The position numbers and the translations under genes were made by a program. Under the pieces are notes generated by a model. That model worked only from the letters and a program-made list of their open reading frames with translations, ran no database searches and was not told the origin of the DNA. Shown piece after piece: positions 21,949 through 33,376 of a DNA stretch of 64,000 bases; positions within the stretch are counted from its first letter, which is position 1; each line of letters opens with the position of its first letter. This DNA comes from Purpureocillium takamizusanense (lineage: Eukaryota > Ascomycota > Sordariomycetes > Hypocreales > Ophiocordycipitaceae): assembly GCF_022605165.1 (NCBI RefSeq), contig NC_063074.1:213501-277500 (forward strand), in the 5' to 3' direction.

Positions 21949-23419
21949 GGCTTCCTGTGATGTCAGTGCCTCGTTGTCGATGGCAGGAAGTGCAGGGGAG
22001 GTCGATCGCAGCCCGAGGGCCTACAAGGTGTGGAGGGCACGAGCAGCGGTTCGCGTCGTCATGTAATCGATGCGTGTCAAGGTGGGACTTGCAGGCGGCC
22101 GCAGCAAGCGATCGAGGACGGTAGAGCCTCGAGGAACAGGCGCCGGGGTGGTTGGAAGGGTCGGGGGGTGGGTGACGGGCAAGGCAGAAGCGGATCGATG
22201 GAGGCAGCAGTCGAGGGTCCAGGGATGCTGGCGGTCACCTCGTACCGGATGTGCCAGGCGTGGCGTAGGGAGGTACGTAGTAGTAGTTATGTGTTTGTCG
22301 ACAGCAGGGTATGGTGGTCGACACGGCGGCGGCAGGTATCCGATACGTAGGATGACGGGTGTGGGAGCACAGGAGGCTGAATGAGGATGGATGGTTAGTG
22401 GTGGCGGTCGATGGGACGGGGTTGCAAGGAGGGATGAATGGAGCGACGAGTCGAGAGTCTGGGGGAGCAGCAGGGTGCGCGCATCGCCTGTGCGACTCTG
22501 GGGAAAGACGGGGGCAGGACGGGGCGAACTGGGTAGATGAGGCGAGACGTGGGTTGCTTTTTGGAAGCTGTCTGCGATGTTCTGGGTGCTGGAGGTGAAC
22601 GAGGAGCAAGGATGGAGGGGGAGGCAGCGGGAGTGACTAACACCAAGGCAAGACACGGGCGGAGGTGGATGTCGATAGGAAAGTCGACGGGCGGCAGAGG
22701 GTGGTGGTGGTGGGCGGCGCGGTTGAGAGACGTGCCTTGCTCGGTTGTTGTGGTGCCTGGACGAGGGGAGTTGAGGAAGCGCGGTGTGACAGCTGTCGCG
22801 CGGGGGGGAGCTCTTTGTACCCTGATGGGAAGACGAACGAGTGAGTTGATGATGGTGTTGTCGGGGAAGATGATGGACGGGCCAGCACGGACGGCGGCGG
22901 AAACGCAGGGTCGTCGTTGTCGCAGACGCAGGACTGGCAGCAGGACAGACAGGGCAGGAGGCTCCGTGCCGGTGCGCCAGCAGCAGCAGTAGCAGTAGTA
23001 GTAGTAGTCCTGGACGCTTGGGGTACTAGAGTCAAGTCAGATGCACGGGCGGTGCGCGCGCCCGAGTTGGCGCGTGGACGAGGCGGAGTGCGGCGGCGGC
23101 GGCGGCGGCGGCGTCGTGGTTCGCGCGCGCTTTGGCCCAGAGCGGTAGGCGGTCGATGGACCGTCGAACGCTGGCTGGCTTAGGGAAGGCGGCGTCGGCG
23201 GCGCGCGTGGGCAGGGGACGTGGGACCGGACCGGCTCCTGCTGTCGGGGCTGCGTGCTGGGATGAGATGGTATGGGTATGGATGGACAGGCCCACCTACA
23301 CGGCCACAGTTATGGACGTATGACGGGGTAGAGACGAAGGAGTGTGAAGATGAAAAGAGAGGGAGAGAAGAGGAAAGGAAAGAAAAGGAAAAGAAAAGAG
23401 AGGAGAGGGGCCAGTTCTT

Positions 23420-23444
23420 GACGACGACGACGACGACGACGACG
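23420..23444. repeat. (GAC)8 microsatellite
   Basis: Eight uninterrupted GAC units in the spacer upstream of ATG1. A short (TGAA)n tract follows at 23597-23614. Confidence 0.9.
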
Positions 23445-25094
23445 GGAAACTGCAAGGTGGTGGAGGCACTGTCGAAGGAAGAAGGATTGTGACCCGGGGG
23501 GGTTGGAGGACTCGAGGATACAAAAGAAGTGCGGCCGACGGACGGTGATGGGAAGAATGGGCGAGTCAATCAATGCAACAAATGGGCTCGACTGACTGAA
23601 TGAATGAATGAATGGCTGGCTGATGGGTGACTGGCAGACGACATCGGCGGCACGCCTTGATCGGTGTCGGTTGGTACTTGCATCCTGTAGCAAAGTACTA
23701 ACGTACCGTAGTACCGCACAGTACCGTACCTTGGAGGTGGTGGACGTGGTGGTGGACGTGATGGGTGGCCATCATGTCTCGTCTGCCCTGAGGTGTACCT
23801 ACCTCGTACCTTAGATGAGGTAGGCACGGCCAGCCCGGTGCGTGATGGTGGTGCACTGCATCGGCTGCATGGCCACGCACCCCGTCATCATCACTGTCAT
23901 TGTCATCATCATCACCATCATCAGTCAAGCAAGGAAGCACGCAGTCACCTTGTCAATCAATCAATTAATCAACCATTCAGTCAATTCATCTAGTTCCGTC
24001 AGCGGGTTGGCTGGGTCCCGCGTCTGCCGTCTTTGCGTGCGTCCCAGTGACCTCCCGATCCATTCCATGGGAGGCGCCGCCTGAGCATGGGGTGCGCCCC
24101 GTGATGCATCAATGCGCCCAGGGGGGGCCGGTGATGGGGGGGGGGAACCCCGGGGGACCGCCGCCTAAAACGGCCCACTGCGTTGGCGCTGCGCACCGCA
24201 CCAGGGCGGGCAGTGACCTCCAGCTGCCGACACCTCATCTCAGTGGAGGGCCCTCCCCGGGGGTCGCGGCGCGCCTCAGCAGCTCCCAGTTCAGGCAGTC
24301 CGCCACCACCTCGCTGTTGGCATCGGTGGGCGAGGTCGGGTAGGACGGGGGGGCACCACTGAAGGCTCCCTCTCCCTGACGACGACTACACCACCGCCGT
24401 ATGGTAGCGCGCTAGCCGGAGGTCCCGCGCCTTCAACCCATCCATTCACCCATCCACGGGCCCCAGAGGTCGTCTCTCCCTCCCGTCCCGTGACAGCGGC
24501 CGGGTTCCACGACCCCGAGGTTCCAAATTCAAAGCCTGCCATGACGATTCGAGGTGCGCATGGCGACATCCATGGCGCCATCCCCAGTAGCGAACGAACG
24601 ACGATGGCGCTAGCACGGCGTCCTGGCTACGATGTATACTGCTCCAAGTACCCAGTTCGTACCTCTGCGCGAGTCCCGGGGCCTGCAGGCGGCCGCCCGT
24701 GCAGTGCAGTGCATCCATGATCAGTGCCCGTCGCGTCGCTCGGGGCTCTGATCCGTTGCCTCACAGGCCGCCCTCCTTCCCCGCCCTCGTTAGTCGCAGC
24801 ACTGGCAGCCAGCGACCGACCTTATCGGGGATCCCAAAGGTGAAGAGGGACGGTGGCCTGGCTGTTGGTGGTCGCTGAACGCAAGTGTGCCTGGGCTGGG
24901 CGCCGGGAGCACCGTGCATGCATGGCACGGCATGGCATGTATTCGTATGTATGAAAAGCACTGGCGAATGCGCCTTGTTATTGGGCTCTCGTCGTTCCCC
25001 CCCCGGACTCGCTCGCCAGGTGACTCAGTGAGAGTGAGTTGAGTCGTGCCGTGCCGAGCGAGCATGTTTCCATAGCATGGGGCAGAAAAGGGGG

Positions 25095-25122
25095 GTGGTG
25101 GTGGTGGTGGTGGTGGTGGTGG
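25095..25122. repeat. (GGT)9 microsatellite
   Basis: Nine GGT units directly after a G run. One strand is G-rich throughout, so G-quadruplex formation is possible. Confidence 0.9.
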
Positions 25123-26439
25123 CGATAAGACTCATCATCCATGACATGATCCCGTCAGCGATAACGGCTTGCAGCCTGCCTGTGCGGTTCGCACAGAACT
25201 ACTACACTTGGTAGTTCTAGGCATAGGTACTTGGTTCTTGCCTAGGTAGCGCCAACAGCAACACCGAGTCCGCCGTCGCCTTTTCCCGGCTTATGAATCT
25301 GATTTTGGACTGTTCTCTACTACTGGGTTAGTAGTTACATACTAACTGTACATCACTTCCCGTACGGACAGCCAGTACGTGCCCAAACATTCGCGGTCGC
25401 AGCGGCGACGAAGCTTCTCGCGTCTGCTGGGCCCCCACAGCCGCCGATGCATGCGGGCGTGAGGCGCAAAGGGGAGAAGCGAGCGGCAACCAGCAAGTTA
25501 GCGTGGCACATACGTTTCTGTTCTGTACGACCTGCAAAGTACATACGTACGTACATACGGCACCCCCGAGGCCCAGACATGATGTGCTCGTCACGGGGAC
25601 CATGATGGCGAAAGCACAAGCGCCAACCGCCTCCCCGATCCCGCCATCGACCACTGGCCTCGCGAGCCCGCGTTCTCGTCATCCCCGTCCCGTCACGTTT
25701 TTGTGCCCCCTCCCCTGCGCGGGAAATGCTACTTGTGCCTTGTTGGGTACGAAGTAAGTAGGGGCCCCGGTCGGCTTTGGACTGCAGTGTACAGACTACG
25801 AAGTGTCTATCCCCTTTGCCGTGCTGGGAAACCCGCCGCTCGCGAAGCCCCCATGGCTAGACGAATCTACTACATGTAGTACATGCATGCCTTCGGTACC
25901 TTACCTGCTACTATACCTCCCTTCCCGCCTAGCGGGTCGTGAGTACTTTCCACTACATCGGTTATCGTGACCTTGCGATCCCCTTGACGCTAGCCAGCAC
26001 CGGCTGCCATGCCGGGGGAGCGGGGGAGAGAGACTCAACCCAAAAGCCAAAACCGACGCCAGTGACGTCCGTGTCGCGGATCGCCGCGATTCGAGTAGTA
26101 TGGCGTCGCGAGCCGACAAAGCACGCACGCGTCCCCGTACGCACCTACCTGCCTACCCACCTAGGTATGCTATGGAAAGCACGCAAGGCATGTACGGTAT
26201 GTGCGTGAGGATGTAAAAGGCGGTCTCGTTGCGGCCCTCCTCTCTTGACGACAGCTGCGTCCATTCGCTCGTCATCGCCGCCTCCATCCAGGAGGTCGGT
26301 CCGCCTCGTTCTCATCCCACCCAAAAACACACAGACAGAGAGGGGCAGACAGACAACCATACCCACCTACTGCTGCATGTATGCCATCTTACCGAGCGAC
26401 CGACGCGTGCTCCGGGCGCAGGAGGGAAAATCCAAAGTG

Positions 26440-26448
26440 TATAAAAGG
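26440..26448 (+). promoter_or_regulatory. TATA-box consensus TATAAAAGG in gene-free region
   Basis: A perfect TATA consensus followed by GGG, reading left to right. No convincing gene starts downstream, so its use is unproven. Confidence 0.3.
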
Positions 26449-27153
26449 GGGCTCCCCGCTAACTAGCGGCGTATATGTGCGCAGTACATGTGCACATGTG
26501 TGTGTGTGTGTTTGTGTGTATGCGCGCGCACCTGTGCCTGACCGACCGGGCAAAAGATCCATTCATACATACGTGGGCCGGCTTGATTTGATTCGAACCT
26601 CTTTGCACCCCCGGTCCCTCCCTCCCCGTGGGTAATGGGGAAGCATGGGAACGGGGAAGCAAACCACCGCAGCCCAGCAGCAGCAGCCCAGCAGCAGCAG
26701 CCCCCGTCTCCCCATTCTTCTTCCAGATAGCTGGTAGTTACGAGGTAAGTGTGTTTGTCACGACGTAGGCACCCAACTTGCCTAGTGAGGCAAGCGTGCT
26801 CGGCCTCGGGGAGGCGGGCCAAGAGACCGGCAGAGTACTGCACATGGTAACTACTGCACAGTCGGCCACGTAGGTACTGTACGAAGTAGGTAGTTACCTT
26901 GCTGGTTTCTTGAAGAGGTGTGGTGGTTGATGGTGGTGCTGGTGGTGCTGCGGGCCGGTCTCCCTTGCATCCGCCGCCGCTGCTGCTGCTCCTGCTGCTA
27001 CTGATGCCACCATCATCAGTTCCGTGTCTGGGCAGGGCGCCCTATCACTGTCGGCCTCGCTGCCATGTCCCCTTCGGCACCCGCTCTGTGGGGGAATTTG
27101 GGGGGTGGGGGGACCCGCGCCTGCAGGCCCGCCTCCTCCCAAGGACAACAAGA

Positions 27154-27181
27154 ACACACACACACACACACACACACACAC
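27154..27181. repeat. (AC)14 microsatellite
   Basis: Fourteen uninterrupted AC units, 50 nt before a complementary (GT)n tract. Confidence 0.95.
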
Positions 27182-27231
27182 CAGATCTCCAGATACAGGA
27201 ACCCGACGTTGGTTTGGCGGTGGTGGTGGAG

Positions 27232-27252
27232 GTGTGTGTGTGTGTGTGTGTG
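27232..27252. repeat. (GT)10 microsatellite
   Basis: About ten GT units, complementary to the (AC)14 tract upstream. The two could pair in single-stranded DNA or RNA. Confidence 0.95.
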
Positions 27253-28079
27253 ATGGGGAGGGTCGCACGCCTGTGTCTTATCCCAGCTCGTGGTGCGGCG
27301 ACTGGTTCTGCTGCTGTTGCTGCTGCTGGGGCGGCGGCGGCTGCGGAGCTGCTGCTGCTGCTGGGTGGCGGTTGGTGGTGCAGTGCAGTTCTGCAAAGGT
27401 TTTCTGCAACAAACAAACAAACAAAGTCTGCAACCTGCTTGCGCGCGCTAGTAGTTTACTGCGGAATCTGCATCCGAATCAAGTCTCTCCCCAGCTCTAT
27501 CTATCTACGTGGTACTGTTGTTGTAACCTACCTACTTACCTTTGTACCTCATGTACCGAGCACGAGAGGACGAGAGACAGAGGACGACGCCGTCCGTACA
27601 TGCACACACACATACTTTTCGTGCCTGCGCCGCATACGCCTACTCTACCGGTGTGTACGAGCGAGCGAGCGAGCACGTACTTTCTGCCTGGCCGATTCGC
27701 CGTCATCGTCTTCGTCGTGCCATTTTGTTTGGATGTCTGTATGTATGTCGCAGACATGCCCGGGCGGCCCGCCTCCATTCATGGGCATCTCAGCCAGCCA
27801 GCCCATCCATCCCCGTCGCCCACATATATGCGCTCCATCCATCCACCAATGCCATCCATGCAATCCATCCGTGCCATCCACCGGCCCAGGCCAGGCAGCG
27901 AATAATGCCTTCTCAATGGCAACAAACAGGGCGAGGCGAAAGCAGCGGAGGTGAGACAGCAAACCCTCCCCCCAGGCAGGGAAACAAAAAACTACTCTTG
28001 GATTGGACTCGAATAGGGGACGAGGTGACCCGCTGCCCGCCGGCGGGCATCTGATGATGCCCACCCTCGTAATTTGGGC

Positions 28080-28081
<2 letters not shown>

Positions 28082-28121
<40 letters not shown>

Positions 28122-28130
28122 CGCTCGCTC
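28082..28130. repeat. (CT)18 tract grading into (GCTC)n
   Basis: Eighteen CT units at 28082-28118 are followed by three GCTC units. It is a pure polypyrimidine mirror repeat of the kind able to form triplex DNA. Confidence 0.9.
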
Positions 28131-28245
28131 AGAGAACCCCGTCGTGTCGTTTTCCCCGTCCCTCGTGCCTGCTCCCCCCTCCCAATGGGAGACAGAGCCC
28201 ACGGGGCGACGAACATGCAAAGTTAGGTGATGGAACGCGCAAACG

Positions 28246-28254
28246 TATATAAAT
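28246..28254 (+). promoter_or_regulatory. TATA-box-like TATATAAAT in gene-free region
   Basis: A strong TATA-like element reading left to right, about 820 bp before the 3' end of the oppositely oriented ornithine aminotransferase gene. No coding region could be supported downstream of it. Confidence 0.3.
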
Positions 28255-29073
28255 CAGCGAGAGACGGCTCTTCCCCACCCCAAGGCAAGGCCTTGTAATG
28301 GTCACCTGTCTGGTGGCATATACGAGGATAGGGCATCCAACATCTCTGGCCGGTCAGACCAAAGCGGCTTTAACCATCATGACAGCTCTTGCAGAGCCGT
28401 GTGTACGGACCACTGATTAATAGTGCATCGTATATTCAATGCCCTCACTTGTCCCGGCCAACACGACGACCGGTGATGAGATACATATCAAGTACCGCTA
28501 CGTACTCCAGTTGTGAGGCGAAAATGTCTCATCACCCTACTGCCTCTGCTACGGCGTGTATCGCGGCCGTGACTGTTACTGTGGTTTGCAGCATTTCGTC
28601 CTAGTACTCAGCTCAACATGCACCCCGCCCGGCCAGTCTCGATCAAATCGCGCAAAACGTGGCAAAGCCTCCCTCCCGCTCTCATAAAAGCCTCAAAGAG
28701 GACACAATCTTCCATTCTTTAAATTCCATTTCATCTGGTGCTACTGTGCTATACTGCGCCCATAGACCAGAGTCCAGCAGACGTCAGGAAAATCAACCAG
28801 CCGCGTACGCGGCCGCCTCTCTTTCCTAACCCGCCTCCTCGACCCAACCTGTTCTATCAAATTTCCCATGTCTCGTTTGCTCCGTTGCGCCGGTGCAAAG
28901 TGCCCGGTAGCACATGAGGCCGACCAGCCCAATATTCCCAGGGGTATCTGTGTTACGACGAAAACGCTGTCTTGTGTGTGTACGAAGTATCGGTTGTCAT
29001 TCATCATCACATCCCGGATCTTGTGCTCACGTGCGCTCACGTGTGTCCGGATCCGACCTTCCGAGGTCGTCCT

Positions 29074-30547
29074 TTAGTGGCCCGCGGCCTTCTTCACCGT
29101 CGGCAGCTCCTTGATGGCCTCGGTGATGATGGAGATGCCCTTGCGCAGCTCCGTCTCCGTGATGACCAGGGGAGGCGCGAACCGAATGATGTCGCCGTGA
29201 GTCGGCTTGGCCTGTACGGGAGAAAGGTGGTCAGTGTGCGTCGGCACGAGCAGGTACGCGCTTCCGATAAACTTACCAGCAGGCCCTTGTTCTTGAGCAG
29301 GATGCACAGGTCCCAGGCCGTGCGACCCGACGCCGCAGCCTCGTCAATGACGATGGCGTTCAAGAGACCCATGCCGCGGATCGCCTTGATGATTGGCGAC
29401 TTGAGCGCCGCCAGGCTCTCGCGGAATATGTTACCCAGCCGCTCGGCGTTGGCAATCATGTTCTCCTCCTGCACCAGCTCCAGGGCGCGGATGGAGACGG
29501 CGCAGCCGAGAGGGTTGCCGCCGTACGTGGAGCCGTGCGTGCCGGGCTCGATCACCAGCATCACCTCCTTGCTGCTCATGACGGCGCTAACGGGGTACAT
29601 GCCACCCGAGATGGCCTTACCCAGGGTCACCATGTCAGGCTTGATGCCAGACCACTCGGAGCACAGCATGCGGCCCGTGCGGCCAATGCCAGTCTGGATC
29701 TCGTCACAGATAAGAAGCACCTGGTGCTTCTTGCACAGCTCATGGACCTTCTTGAGGTAGTCCTTGTCGGGGACCACCACGCCGGCCTCACCCTGAATGG
29801 GCTCGACGAGGAAGGCGGCGGTATTCTTGCCATGGACTTCCAGCACCTCCTCGAGGTCGGCGACGTTGCCGAAGCGAATGGGCTTGCCACTGGAAGGGTT
29901 GGAAGCACCGATGTTGGGGACATACGGGCCGTAGTTGTCCTTGGATTCGGGGTCGGTCGACAGGGTAATGGCGGTCATCTGCAGCCTCGGTCAGCAACGA
30001 CGATCGTATCTCGGGAGAGCGGCCATCCCCGACGAGCCACCACCAGGACACTTACGGATCGGCCGTGGAAGTTGTTGGTGACGCAAAAAACGAGGGCCTT
30101 GCCCGGCTCAACGCCCTTGACCTTGTAGGCCCACTTGCGAGCAATCTTGACGGCGGTCTCGGTAGCCTCGACGCCCGTGTTCATGGGCAGAACCATCTCG
30201 TAGCCAAAGACCTCGCGGATCTTCTCCGCCCACTTGGGGAACACATCGTTGTAGAAGGCGCGGGAGCTCAGAGTCAGGCGGCTGGCCTGCTCCGTCAGGG
30301 CCTTGACGAGCTCGGGGTGGCAGTGGCCTTGGTTGACAGCGCTGTAGGCGGAGAGGAAGTCGAGGTACTGGCGGCCCTCGGGGTCCCAGACGTGGACGCC
30401 CTGGGCCTTGGCGAAGACGACAGGCAGGGGGTGGTAGTTGTGGGCGGCGTGCTCGTTCTCCGACTTGATGGCGGCCTCAGTCGAGGCGGCGTGGAAGCGC
30501 GAGGTGACGCCGTTACGGGCGGCGACGTCGTTGGCGTGGGGGGCCAT
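29074..30547 (-). CDS. CAR2: Ornithine aminotransferase
   Basis: Three exons, 30547-30056, 29978-29277 and 29211-29074, encode 443 residues. The introns of 77 and 65 nt have GTAAGT donors and CAG acceptors. This PLP enzyme of the class-III aminotransferase family converts L-ornithine and 2-oxoglutarate to glutamate-5-semialdehyde and glutamate in arginine catabolism, in the cytosol in fungi. Visible landmarks are [43 protein letters not shown] with Asp256, and TLGKAISGG, where Lys285 should bind PLP. No mitochondrial presequence is evident and the protein starts MAPHANDV, which agrees with the cytosolic yeast Car2. Length matches the family. It is divergent from GPI10 across a 2.8-kb spacer. 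Confidence 0.97.
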
Positions 30548-33376
30548 TGTGGGAGATGGGGAAGGTCTTCTTCTTGAATGAGTCCAGTTTCTGGCGACTC
30601 GGTTCTGGGCCGGTACAATTGGGCCCGTTGAAGAGGCGGTATACGTTGGCGATTGCAGGAAAGCTGCTTAGTCTGGCGGGCTTGTCAGCGGACGAGTCAA
30701 CAGCGATTGATGAATCGACGATGATGATGTTGTGTCTTGTAGCAGTACTTGTCAGATGCAAGATGGATGCAGGCCACCGCCAATTGGGGAGGGAGGGCCA
30801 CCACCACCACCTGACGTGACGTATTGACGAGCCTCTACTGCACATAGGGACCCGGCGTCGGCTTTTCAGCGCCAGCCCCAACGCCTTGGCCAGCGTGGGC
30901 TTTTTTGGTGGCGACAGCGCCGCCGGGTGCCCGAATGACGGGCAGCGCACATGGCGGGGACGAGAGGCAGGAGGGGCAGAATCTAAGAGGGCACAGATGG
31001 AAGGAGGGGGGGGGGGAGGGGGCAAAGCCGGGGTTCGGGGGACCGGCAGGGCGGTAAGGTAGGCCTGGGCGCGCGCGCGGGGGGACGGTAGGGCACTGTA
31101 CTAACCAGCTCAGGCTGCTGTCTGGCTAGGCAGTTGCTTGTTTGGGCAATTAAATGCTTCTGGAAGAGATCTAGGAACAGCCGCTTCAGATGGAGTGACT
31201 GTTGGACGCGTGGGAACGAGGAAAAAAAGGTGGAAAGAGAAGAGGAGTCGTCTCAGGCGAGGGAATGCCCGTCCACGGTGGCTCCCCATTTATACCTGGC
31301 GACGGAAAACTCGTTCGACGAAGTTTGTCCGCCGCTATACCCCTAAGTGCAAGTGGACGCACAGCGGAGGGCCCGGCGTCGCGAAAGCGTTGGTTGTAGA
31401 TGAACGCCCGCGGTGCCACTGCACCTTGGCGCAGGGATGCTGGTGGTGTCTGTGTCAGTTCAGTCAGTCCATCCGTCCCGTCAGTCAGTCAGTCCTGTCC
31501 GGCGAGCCAGCTCGGATTGCCGAAGCCAGCCGGCCAGTCACGATGGTCGACGCCCTCCCCGGACCCGAAGTTGACCGCGGTGACGGGGGGCCCTCGCTCG
31601 GGGGCCGCACGATCACAAAGGGCAGCAGCGGCGAGAAAAAGGGCAACGGCCGGCGAGACAGACATACCTAGTAGTTAGTACTTGGTACAGTACGGACGGG
31701 CGGGTGGGCGAGGCCAGCGATGCATCGGCTCGAGCTCCACACAGACACCACCCGTCACTGGATCCGTCTCGGGGCCGCCATCCATCACGTCGTGGGCGGC
31801 GTCGCTGGTGTTGTGAGAGAACAGGGCTCACATGACCAGCGTGGCCAATGGCGCGCCCACCATTACGTACCTGCCGGCCGAGGCCGTCGTGAGATGCAAT
31901 CTGGCGATGCCGCCGTCATCCTTGGAAGGACGTGATGATGAAGTCATCCACCACCACCACTTCCTCCCCCACTGCAGTACCCCTCGCGTGCCCAACGTTC
32001 GTCGCCCGTCGCCAATCTGTAGTGGCAGCCGACGCTGTTGGACAAGGGCGGCTCTGTGATGCGTCAGCGAGGCGGGATGCGACGCAGCGCCCCCGCCAAC
32101 CACAGCTGGCGGGCACCCGAGGGGCGGGTCGTCATACGTGCAGCAGTTGCAAGCAGGCAGTCTGGCGACATGGATGGTGATCCATGCCTGCGGCGGCGGC
32201 GGGCGATGCGCTCACTCGCTCGCTCGCTCTCGCCTTCCGTTCCGTTGCAAGGCGTGCCGCGACCGCAAGGGCGCCCTCCGAACCTCCACTCCTGTAACAT
32301 GGCGTCGATGCCGCCGCCCCGGCCACGAGCCACGCCGCCGCTGTGGTGAGCGCGTAGAGCATCGCACCGCTGACCGATGACAGGTGCCGACCCCGGGCGC
32401 CGCTGGCGTGATCTGGCCCCAGTTGTCCCTCCCAGGCGTTGGGCGAGGGCTGAGCAGGAGGGTGGCGACTCGACCGGCGAGATGGACCAGCCGGATGGCT
32501 TCCAGCGTTCGAAAGCCGGTGGTCCAGACGGACACGAGACGGGGGACCCCGACCGACACATGCGGACCAGGCAGGGCAAGGGCCAGCTGGAGGGCTCCTC
32601 CCCGTGGTTCGTATCTCCCTACACTAAGTTACTAGGTACGTACTCCTTACGAAGTACCTTAGTACTATTGTCAACCTGCACCGCGGAGCAGCACCCACCT
32701 CTCTCGAGGTAGGTGTCGTTGCACGAGGATGCGACCTATATTGCGCTTCGTACAGCAGCCTAGTAGAGGTGGTATTGTGATAAGTATGATAAGGTAGCCC
32801 ACTGCCAAGTGCAGGCATCCGATAAGGTACCCTGCGTACATGCCCGTGCGGCCGCGGACGCAGCGCTGGAGGGGGCCAGAGGACACGGGGAGGGCGGGCC
32901 CCTTCAATCCAGCTGGCGGCCGAAACCGGGCCCCGCTGAGACGCCGCCGTTGCGCACCGTGGTGGCACCAGGCACGGAGGGAAGGCACGCACGCACGGCC
33001 GCCGATGGTCCGGGTGTGGGCTCAACTTCCTCTCCATCTCTGCTCCCTCTTGTTCTCTCGCCCCCACTAGAGATGGCTGACATGGGCCAATCACGCCCCG
33101 TTGCGAGACCTCACTCTCAAGAACCCGCGGTACGTACCTATTCCAGCATCAACAACATTCATTCACCACCATCAGTGACCACCACCACTACCACCACCAC
33201 CCATCACAAGTGACGGACCGAGTGCCGGCCGGCCGACCCTGTGTCAATTGTTTGCTGCCAGCGCTTCTCTGATTTCGCTTTCGTTCCTTATCCACGTCGG
33301 CCCCAATGGCCTGACTGACGGGCATCAGTCCCCCCCCCTTTCCCCCCTTCGCCGTGAGAGGCCACCTATCGCCGCC
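30548..33376. other. Divergent spacer CAR2 / GPI10
   Basis: This 2.8-kb stretch must contain the promoters of two genes pointing away from each other. A G-rich run near 31006-31022, a pair of (GTCA)n patches near 31480 and a (GCTC)n patch near 32215 are visible. I could not support any gene here. Confidence 0.55.

Larger units (their letters stand above)
21949..29073. other. 7.1-kb stretch without a recognisable gene
   Basis: No open frame here shows conserved motifs, sensible codon use or a splice pattern I could follow. The longest open frames are read-throughs of CA/GT or CAG-type repeats. The part next to 21949 is the ATG1 promoter and leader, and the part next to 29073 should hold the 3' UTR of ornithine aminotransferase. 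Simple repeats and two TATA consensus sites within it are listed separately. Transcripts without coding capacity cannot be excluded. Confidence 0.6.

Noticed and set aside
26570..26615. tRNA-like B-box (GGTTCGAATC on the minus strand)
   Set aside because: No A-box at the right distance, no acceptor stem and no cloverleaf could be formed.
26920..27954. 344-codon open frame on the plus strand
   Set aside because: It is a read-through of CTG/CAC/GT repeats with leucine, histidine and valine runs. It has no conserved motif, and competing frames are equally open in the same repeats.
28389..28604. Small open frame downstream of the TATA-like site at 28246
   Set aside because: A 42-residue product from the first ATG, no conserved motif and no supporting context.
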